From Nocardioides sp. zg-1228 (GTDB lineage: Bacteria; Actinomycetota; Actinomycetes; Propionibacteriales; Nocardioidaceae): 64,000 nt of DNA. A program made the translations under genes and the position numbers. The stretch covers positions 3,596,001 to 3,660,000 of the forward strand of contig NZ_CP070961.1 of assembly GCF_017086465.1 (NCBI RefSeq). Reading direction: 5' to 3'. The notes below the pieces were generated by a model. It searched no databases. It was not told where the DNA came from and saw only the letters and a program-made list of their open reading frames with translations. Of the stretch, positions 58,180-64,000 are shown piece after piece. Every line of letters starts with the position of its first letter. Position 1 is the stretch's first letter.

Positions 58180-59165
58180 GCCGGGTCATCCACACCGGTC
58201 AGGCGCTCGTCGACGTGGTCGTGGAGGTGCCCGACCTCCCCGCACGTGGCCAGAACGTCATGGCCGTCTCGACCGCCGACTACGCCGGGGGCGCGGTGAC
58301 GGTGCTCGCGGCGGCGGCGCGCTTCGGCGCGGAGTGCGTCCACGCCGGCGCCCACGGCACCGGCCCGCACGGCGACCTGGTCCGGGCGGCGCTGGCCGCC
58401 GAGGGGATCACCGCCTCCGCTCCCCCGGTGGCCGGGCTCGACACCGGCATCTGCGTGGTGATGCTCGAGCCGAGCGCCGAGCGGACGTTCGTGACCACCC
58501 TGGGCGCCGAGCGCCGGATCAGCGTGGAGTCGCTGGGCACCTCCGAGCCGCGTCCCGGCGACCTGGTGTGCGTCACCGGCTTCTCGCTCGCCCTCGACAG
58601 CACGCGCGACCCGCTGCTGGCCTGGTTGCCCACCCTGGACCCCGACGTGGTCGTGGTGCTCGACCCGGGGGCGGCGTTCGCGGGGCTCTCGGAGCAGGTG
58701 CGCGCCGCGATGCTCGCGGTGACCGACGTCTGGACGAGCAACGCCGAGGAGGCCGAGCACCTGCTCCACGCCGTGGGGGCGGAGGCGCCGGGCGACCTCA
58801 CCGGCCGCACCGCCGCCATCGCTCCCCTGCTGCGGGGCGCCGCCGTCGCCATCGTCCGCGACGGACCGGCGGGCTGCGCCGTGCACGTCGACGGCGCGAC
58901 GACCTACGTCCCGGGCTTCCCGCAGGAGCCGGTCGACACCAACGGCGCGGGTGACACCCACACCGGCGCGCTCCTGGCCGAGGTGGTGGCCGGCACGCCG
59001 TGGGTCGAGGGCTGCCGCCGGGCCAACGCGGCCGCGGCGATCAAGGTCACCCGGCGCGGCCCCGAGTCGGCACCGACCGCCGCCGAGGTCGACGCGTTCC
59101 TGGCCCGCGGCGGGCAGGGAGCCGGCCCGGCGACGGGTCGGGCGACGGGCCGGGCAACGGGCTAG
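58176..59165 (+). CDS. PfkB family sugar/nucleoside kinase
   Basis: 329 residues of the ribokinase fold. The active-site motif DTNGAGDTHTGALLAEV is near 252 with the catalytic Asp of GAGD. The N-terminal lid lies around DYAGGAVTVLAAAARFGAEC. Start GTG at 58176 overlaps the isochorismatase stop (GTGA). The C-terminus ends in an ATGR repeat from 12-bp tandem units. Substrate unknown; coupling to an amidohydrolase suggests a salvage or catabolic pair. Confidence 0.88.
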   Translation: MSRVIHTGQALVDVVVEVPDLPARGQNVMAVSTADYAGGAVTVLAAAARFGAECVHAGAHGTGPHGDLVRAALAAEGITASAPPVAGLDTGICVVMLEPSAERTFVTTLGAERRISVESLGTSEPRPGDLVCVTGFSLALDSTRDPLLAWLPTLDPDVVVVLDPGAAFAGLSEQVRAAMLAVTDVWTSNAEEAEHLLHAVGAEAPGDLTGRTAAIAPLLRGAAVAIVRDGPAGCAVHVDGATTYVPGFPQEPVDTNGAGDTHTGALLAEVVAGTPWVEGCRRANAAAAIKVTRRGPESAPTAAEVDAFLARGGQGAGPATGRATGRATG

Positions 59166-60238
59166 GTGCGGCGGCCGCCCGACTCGCGCAGCCGCCGGCC
59201 CTTCTCGACGTCCTTGCGCGCCTTCTCGGCGGCCTTGTCCGACTTGCGGGTGTCGCGCGGGGGCAGCTGCAGCACCTCCTCCGCGGCGATGCCCGCTTGG
59301 AGCTGTCGTCCGCGCTCGAGCTCGGCGTCGAGCTCGGCACCGAAGAGCAGCGCCAGGTTGGTGATCCACAGCCACAGCAGGAACGCGATGACGCCGGCGA
59401 GCGAGCCGTAGGTCTTGTCATAGCTGGAGAAGTTGGCGACGTAGAACCCGAACGCCGCCGACGCCAGCACCCACACCACGATCGCGACGACCGCGCCGAT
59501 GCTGATCCAGCGGAGCTTCGGCTGCTTCACGTTGGGAGTGGCGTAGTAGAGCAGCGCCACGATGAGCACGACGACCGCCAGGAGCACCGGCCACTTCGCG
59601 ATGCTCCACACCGTGACCGCTGCCGACTCCAACCCGATCGCGCGGCCGACCGCCTCCGCGGCCGGGCCGGTCAGCACCAGCCCGACCGCGACGACGGCGG
59701 CGAGCACGACGGTCACCAGCGTGACGAGGAGGACGGTCGGGCGCAGCTTCCAGATCGGGCGGCCCTCGTCGATCTCGTAGATCCGGTTCATGCCGCGTCC
59801 GAACGCGCCGACGTAGCCCGAGGCCGACCACAGCGCGGTGGCGAGGCCGATCACCAGCGCCAGACCGGCGCCCTGGTTGCCGGCGAGCTCGGTCAGCGTC
59901 GGCTCGAGGGTGTCGGCGGCCGAGGAGGCACCGATGTCGCTCAGGATCTGCAGGAGCGTGTCGACCGTCTTCTGCTGCTGGCCGACGAGGCCGACCAGCG
60001 AGAGCATCGCGATCGCGGCCGGGAACAGGGCGAGGATGGAGTAGTAGGTCAGTGCCGCCGCGACGTCGGTGCACTGGTCGTCGAGGAACTCGCGGACCGT
60101 CTTGCGCAGCACGTAGCCCCACGTGGGCTTGGCCAGGTCGTCGGGCGAGTCGGGCTTGCCGGGTGCGTCGGGCTCGGGGGCGGTCTCCCGCTCCTCGCTG
60201 GTGTGCTCCCCTGGGGCGGAGTCGGATCGCTGCGTCAT
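59162..60238 (-). CDS. YihY/virulence-factor BrkB family membrane protein
   Basis: 358 residues with six hydrophobic segments. Family motifs: DQCTDVAAALTYYSILALFP near residue 55, WSASGYVGAFGRGMNRIYEI and the final GVIAFLLWLWITNLALLFGA. Acidic N-terminus and basic Arg/Lys-rich tail. Function unsettled. Its TAG stop and that of the convergent PfkB gene overlap at CTAG (59162-59165). Confidence 0.9.
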   Translation of the reverse strand: MTQRSDSAPGEHTSEERETAPEPDAPGKPDSPDDLAKPTWGYVLRKTVREFLDDQCTDVAAALTYYSILALFPAAIAMLSLVGLVGQQQKTVDTLLQILSDIGASSAADTLEPTLTELAGNQGAGLALVIGLATALWSASGYVGAFGRGMNRIYEIDEGRPIWKLRPTVLLVTLVTVVLAAVVAVGLVLTGPAAEAVGRAIGLESAAVTVWSIAKWPVLLAVVVLIVALLYYATPNVKQPKLRWISIGAVVAIVVWVLASAAFGFYVANFSSYDKTYGSLAGVIAFLLWLWITNLALLFGAELDAELERGRQLQAGIAAEEVLQLPPRDTRKSDKAAEKARKDVEKGRRLRESGGRRT

Positions 60239-60244
60239 GACCTC

Positions 60245-60250
60245 ACAGTG
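60245..60250 (-). promoter_or_regulatory. -10-like box, YihY gene
   Basis: CACTGT on the minus strand, 6 nt before the ATG. Confidence 0.35.
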
Positions 60251-60285
60251 CCCGAGGCGCGCCCGCCCATACGGTCGTCCGCCAC

Positions 60286-60324
60286 GCGACGCGAGCGGGC
60301 GCCGTGGACACCCGCTCGCGTCGC
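60286..60324 (-). terminator. terminator stem after gudD
   Basis: Perfect 14-bp stem GCGACGCGAGCGGG (60286-60299) with its complement (60311-60324), 11-nt loop, 22 bp past the gudD stop. No U tract. Confidence 0.6.
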
Positions 60325-60345
60325 GCTCGATCGGTCAGCGCTGGG

Positions 60346-61668
60346 TCAGCGGATCAGGCACGGACGCTTGGGGTCGAACGTCCAGTCCGCGACGAGGTAC
60401 TGCATGGCGACGGCGTCGTCGCGGGCGCCGAGGCCGTGCTCGAGGTAGAGCTCGTGGGCCTCGGCGAGCCGGTCGCGGTCGAGGGTGACCCCCAGGCCGG
60501 GCGCGTCAGGCACGGCGATCGCCCCGTCGCGGATCTGCAGCGGGTCGGTCGTCAGGCCCTGGCCGTCCTGCCAGATCCAGTGCGTGTCGAGGGCGGTGAT
60601 CTCGCCGGGCGCCGCGGCCCCCACCTGGGTGAACATCGCCAGCGACACGTCGAAGTGGTTGTTGGAGTGCGAGCCCCACGTCAGGCCGAAGTCGTGGCAC
60701 AGCTGCGCGACGCGCACCGAGCCGGCCATCGTCCAGAAGTGCGGGTCGGCGAGCGGGATGTCGACGGCGTTGGTGCGCACCGCATCGGCCATCTGGCGCC
60801 AGTCGGTGGCGACCATGTTGGTGGCCGTGCGCAGGCCGGTGCGGCGCTTGAACTGCGCCATCACCTCGCGCCCGGAGTAGCCGCCCTCGGCGCCGCACGG
60901 GTCCTCCGCGTAGGCCAGGACGTCGCCCTTGCCGGCGAGCAGCCGGACGGCGTCCTCGAGGAGCCAGCCGCCGTTGGGGTCGAGGGTGATCCGCGCGTCG
61001 GGGAAGCGCTCGTGCAGGGCCGTCACCGCCGCGACCTCCTCCTCGCCGGGCAGCACGCCGCCCTTGAGCTTGAAGTCGGTGAAGCCGTAGCGGGCCTGCG
61101 CGGCCTCGGCGAGCCGTACGACGGCCTCCGGGGTCATCGCCTCCTCGCGGCGGAGCCGCTCCCAGTCGTCGACGCCCGACGAGTGCTCGCGCAGGTAGGG
61201 CAGGTCCGTGCGGTCGGGGTCGCCGACGTAGAACAGGTAGCCCAGCATCGGCACGGAGTCGCGCTGCTGGCCCTCGCCGAGGAGCTCCGCGACCGGGACG
61301 CCGAGCGCCTGGCCGGAGAGGTCGAGCAGCGCCGACTCGAGCGCGGTGACCGCGTGGATGGTGGTGCGGAGGTCGAAGGTCTGCTGGCCGCGGCCGCCGG
61401 CGTCGCGGTCGGCGTACGCCGCCGCGACGCGGCGCAGCAGCGTGCGGAACCGCGCGACGGGCTGGCCGACGAGGAGGTCGGCGGCGTCGGCGATCGTCTG
61501 CCGGATCGCCTCCCCACCGGGCACCTCGCCGAGGCCCTCGCGGCCCTCGGAGTCGGTGACGACCGCGATGTTGCGGGTGAAGAACGGGCCGTGCGCGCCG
61601 CTGAGGTTGAGCAGCATGGAGTCGTGCCCGGCGACCGGGACGACCTCGACCCTGGCGATCGTGCTCAC
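60346..61668 (-). CDS. gudD: D-glucarate dehydratase
   Basis: 440 residues of the enolase superfamily, the usual GlucD length. N-terminal [14 protein letters not shown] and [14 protein letters not shown], base Lys in [15 protein letters not shown], metal ligands in [16 protein letters not shown] and TNMVATDW, and catalytic His in [14 protein letters not shown]. Converts D-glucarate to 5-keto-4-deoxyglucarate. Overlaps the upstream dehydrogenase gene by 4 bp. Confidence 0.94.
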   Translation of the reverse strand: MSTIARVEVVPVAGHDSMLLNLSGAHGPFFTRNIAVVTDSEGREGLGEVPGGEAIRQTIADAADLLVGQPVARFRTLLRRVAAAYADRDAGGRGQQTFDLRTTIHAVTALESALLDLSGQALGVPVAELLGEGQQRDSVPMLGYLFYVGDPDRTDLPYLREHSSGVDDWERLRREEAMTPEAVVRLAEAAQARYGFTDFKLKGGVLPGEEEVAAVTALHERFPDARITLDPNGGWLLEDAVRLLAGKGDVLAYAEDPCGAEGGYSGREVMAQFKRRTGLRTATNMVATDWRQMADAVRTNAVDIPLADPHFWTMAGSVRVAQLCHDFGLTWGSHSNNHFDVSLAMFTQVGAAAPGEITALDTHWIWQDGQGLTTDPLQIRDGAIAVPDAPGLGVTLDRDRLAEAHELYLEHGLGARDDAVAMQYLVADWTFDPKRPCLIR

Positions 61669-63173
61669 TCGAGGTCACCGTCGATCCGGCGGCGCAGGCC
61701 CCACGGGTTGTCGTCGCGCACCGCGGCGGGCAGCAGCGCGGCCGGCACGTCCTGGTAGGCGACCGGGCGCTGGAAGCGCTCGATGGCCAGGCTGCCCACG
61801 CTGGTGGTGCGCGAGTCGGACGTCGCGGGGTAGGGGCCGCCGTGGACCATCGCGTGACCGACCTCGACGCCGGTGGGCCAGCCGTTGAAGAGCACGCGTC
61901 CGGCCTTCAGCTCGAGCACGGGCAGCAGCGCGCGGGCGTCGTCGACGTCGGCGTCGGTGGCGTGCACCGTCGCGGTGAGCTGGCCCTCGAGGCCCTCGAG
62001 CCGGGGCAGCAGGCTCGTCACGTCGTCGTAGCGCACGACGACGCCGGCGGCGCCGAAGACCTCGTCGGTCACCGTGCTGTCGTCGATCGCGAGCAGCTCG
62101 ACGGGAGCCTCGTAGACCCCCGGCGCGGGGGCGTGCTCGCCCGCCGCGGAGCCCTCGCCCACGACCCGGACGCCCTCGGTGCCTCGCAGGCTGGCGGTGC
62201 CGCTGGCGTACGCCTCGGCGATGCCCGGGGTGAGCATCGGCTGGCCGGTGGCCGCGCCCACCGCCTCACCGGCCGCGCGGAGGAAGGCGTCGCCCCGCTC
62301 GCCGGACGGCAGGAAGAGCAGGCCGGGGTTGGTGCAGAACTGGCCGGAGCCGAGCGTCAGGCTGCCGACGTAGGCCTCGGCGAGGGCGGCGACGTCGCCC
62401 TCGAGGGCGCCGGGCAGCACCACGACCGGGTTGATCGACGACATCTCGGCGTAGACGGGGATCGGCACCTCGCGCTCCGCGGCGGCGCGGACCAGGGCCA
62501 GGCCGCCGCCTCGCGAGCCGGTGAAGCCCACCGCGGCGATGCGCGGGTCGGTGACGAGCTCCTGGCCGGTCTCGATGCCGCCGAGCACGAAGGAGAACGT
62601 GCCGGCGGGCAGGCCGGCCCGCTCGACCGCGCGGGTGATCGCGCGGGCGACGAGCGTCCCGGTGACCGGGTGGGCCGGGTGGCCCTTGACCACGACCGGG
62701 CACCCCGCCGCCAGGGCGGACGCGGTGTCGCCGCCGGCGGTCGAGAAGGCGAGCGGGAAGTTGCTCGCGCCGAACACCGCGACCGGGCCGAGCGGCACCA
62801 TCCGCTGGCGGATGTCGGCGCGCGGCAGCGGCGTACGCTCCGGCAGCGCCGGGTCGATGCGCACGCCGAGGTGGTCACCCTGACGCACGACCCCCGCGAA
62901 GAGGCGCAGCTGGCCGGTCGTGCGGCCCACCTCGCCGGTGATGCGGCCCTCGGGCAGACCGCTCTCGCGCACCGCCTCCACGATGATCGCGTCCTTGTCG
63001 GACTCGATCTCGCTCGCCACCGCCTCGAGGAACGCCCCGCGCTCCTCCGGGGTGGTGGCGCGGTAGGCCGTGAACGCGTGCGCGGCGGCCGTGGTCGCGG
63101 CCGCGACGTCCGGGTGCTCGGAGTCGGCGCCGGCGATGATCGAGGTGGCGGTGATCGTGGGGCTGTCGGTCAT
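61665..63173 (-). CDS. 2-oxoglutarate semialdehyde dehydrogenase
   Basis: 502-residue aldehyde dehydrogenase of the KGSA type (the NADP family next to glucarate and galactarate genes). Catalytic Glu in [13 protein letters not shown] near 245 and Cys in [15 protein letters not shown] near 280; [20 protein letters not shown] is a hallmark of the subfamily. Oxidises 2-oxoglutarate semialdehyde to 2-oxoglutarate, the last step of the glucarate route encoded here. Confidence 0.92.
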   Translation of the reverse strand: MTDSPTITATSIIAGADSEHPDVAAATTAAAHAFTAYRATTPEERGAFLEAVASEIESDKDAIIVEAVRESGLPEGRITGEVGRTTGQLRLFAGVVRQGDHLGVRIDPALPERTPLPRADIRQRMVPLGPVAVFGASNFPLAFSTAGGDTASALAAGCPVVVKGHPAHPVTGTLVARAITRAVERAGLPAGTFSFVLGGIETGQELVTDPRIAAVGFTGSRGGGLALVRAAAEREVPIPVYAEMSSINPVVVLPGALEGDVAALAEAYVGSLTLGSGQFCTNPGLLFLPSGERGDAFLRAAGEAVGAATGQPMLTPGIAEAYASGTASLRGTEGVRVVGEGSAAGEHAPAPGVYEAPVELLAIDDSTVTDEVFGAAGVVVRYDDVTSLLPRLEGLEGQLTATVHATDADVDDARALLPVLELKAGRVLFNGWPTGVEVGHAMVHGGPYPATSDSRTTSVGSLAIERFQRPVAYQDVPAALLPAAVRDDNPWGLRRRIDGDLE

Positions 63174-63231
63174 GGTGTCCTTCGGATCGGGATGAGTGGT
63201 CGTGGCCGGTCGGGCCCGGGCAGACCCGCGG

Positions 63232-64000
63232 TCAGGCCTGGGAGCCTGCCACCTTGTCCACGAGGGTCTGCAGCTCGCCCCGCTCGGCGTCGGTGAGGTC
63301 GGCGAGCGGCGGACGGACCGGACCGGCCGGGCGACCGACGGCGGCGAGGCCGGCCTTGACGATCGACACCGCGTAGCCGGACTCGCGGTCGCGGATCTTG
63401 GTGTAGGGGATGACGAAGTCGTTGAGCATGGCGTAGACCGTCGTCTGGTCCTGGCGGCGCACGGCGTCGTAGAAGTCGAGCGCGAAGCCCGGCACGAAGT
63501 TGAAGATCGCCGAGCTGTAGGTCGTCACGCCGAGCTGGAGCAGGGGCAGGGCGAACATCTCGGCCGTGGGCAGGCCGCCGATGTAGATCAGCCGGTCGCC
63601 GAGCTGGGCGTAGGTGCGGGTCATCTGCTCGATCGCGCCGACGCCGTCCTTGAAGCCGACGAGGTTGTCGTTGCGGGCGCAGGCCTGCTCGAGGGCGTCG
63701 GTGCCGAGCACGGCGTTGGCGCGGGAGTAGTAGACGACGCCGAGGTCGGTGGCGGCGCACACGGCGCTGATGTGCTCGACCAGGCCGCGCTGGCCGGCCT
63801 CGGTGAGGTAGGGCGGCATCAGCAGGATGCCGTCGGCGCCGGCCTCCTGGGCCGCCTTGACCTGGGCGACCGCGTTGACGGTCGAGCCGGTGGCGGGGCC
63901 CAGGACGGGCACCTTGCCGCCGGCACCGGCGATCGCGGCCCGCACGACGCGGTCGGACTCCTCGGCGTTGAGGGAGAAGCCCTCACCCGTGCCGCCGGCG
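63232..64000 (-). CDS. kdgD: 5-dehydro-4-deoxyglucarate dehydratase (5' end cut by window edge)
   Basis: About 256 residues visible, N-terminus off the right edge. DapA-superfamily lyase: the edge reads [14 protein letters not shown], the catalytic Tyr is in [12 protein letters not shown] and the Schiff-base lysine in [14 protein letters not shown]. Decarboxylates and dehydrates 5-keto-4-deoxyglucarate to 2-oxoglutarate semialdehyde. Transcribed ahead of the dehydrogenase and gudD genes; the 58-bp gap after its stop shows no clear terminator. Confidence 0.92.
   Translation of the reverse strand, partial: AGGTGEGFSLNAEESDRVVRAAIAGAGGKVPVLGPATGSTVNAVAQVKAAQEAGADGILLMPPYLTEAGQRGLVEHISAVCAATDLGVVYYSRANAVLGTDALEQACARNDNLVGFKDGVGAIEQMTRTYAQLGDRLIYIGGLPTAEMFALPLLQLGVTTYSSAIFNFVPGFALDFYDAVRRQDQTTVYAMLNDFVIPYTKIRDRESGYAVSIVKAGLAAVGRPAGPVRPPLADLTDAERGELQTLVDKVAGSQA

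Overview
The window reads as a 64 kb piece of a high-GC actinobacterial chromosome, most like the Nocardioidaceae (Nocardioides and relatives). This rests on very GC-rich third codon positions, many GTG starts, actinobacterial families (DUF3151, DUF3817, the sterol carrier family protein, EspC/WXG100-like proteins, a class I lysyl-tRNA synthetase, PurLQS) and many genes with a TAnnnT box exactly 6 nt before the start codon, the mark of leaderless actinobacterial transcripts. The genus is an inference. I see no rRNA, tRNA, CRISPR array, prophage or insertion sequence.

Layout. 0-6 kb: a truncated M20 dipeptidase, then a GntR regulator and a compact minus-strand operon (permease, DUF1537 four-carbon acid sugar kinase, PdxA-like dehydrogenase) that fits uptake and breakdown of D-threonate or D-erythronate, with two palindromic operator-like sites in front. 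6-14 kb: GNAT acetyltransferase, phosphoketolase, sterol carrier protein, a Tat-type lipoprotein hydrolase, a decayed ArsR-MFS pair, and a WYL regulator divergent from an ABC exporter. 14-36 kb: purL, purQ, purS, purC, purB, purD and purA all lie on the minus strand, interleaved with other genes: a divergent type VII secretion substrate module, a secreted DUF1906/peptidoglycan-binding protein, DUF72, an acyl-CoA ligase, a drug exporter, and a transmembrane Ser/Thr kinase whose outer part is an integrin-like FG-GAP propeller.

36-46 kb: lipid kinase, HTH regulator, lysK, an AbiEi-type protein with a nuclease-like tail, DUF3151, a HAD phosphatase, class II aldolase, an SpoU-type RNA methyltransferase, a DedA protein and pyrE. 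46-53 kb: two secreted proteins (Ig-like repeats; TolB-like propeller) followed by three LuxR-type HTH regulators. 53-60 kb: an aminotransferase, two PYGQ-rich membrane proteins, a second ABC-2 transporter, an isochorismatase-PfkB pair and a YihY protein. 60-64 kb: a complete D-glucarate route to 2-oxoglutarate (kdgD, semialdehyde dehydrogenase, gudD); kdgD runs off the right edge.

Two signals run across the whole window. First, about twenty genes carry leaderless-type promoters, which also fix their start codons. Second, long palindromes sit just 3' of stop codons. Some belong to repeated families: a four-copy GTCCCCGCT/AGCGGGGAC family, and a two-copy family with ACCrTGCAGGCAGTT arms and identical 49-nt loops. 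Others are single strong stems that look like terminators without a U tract.
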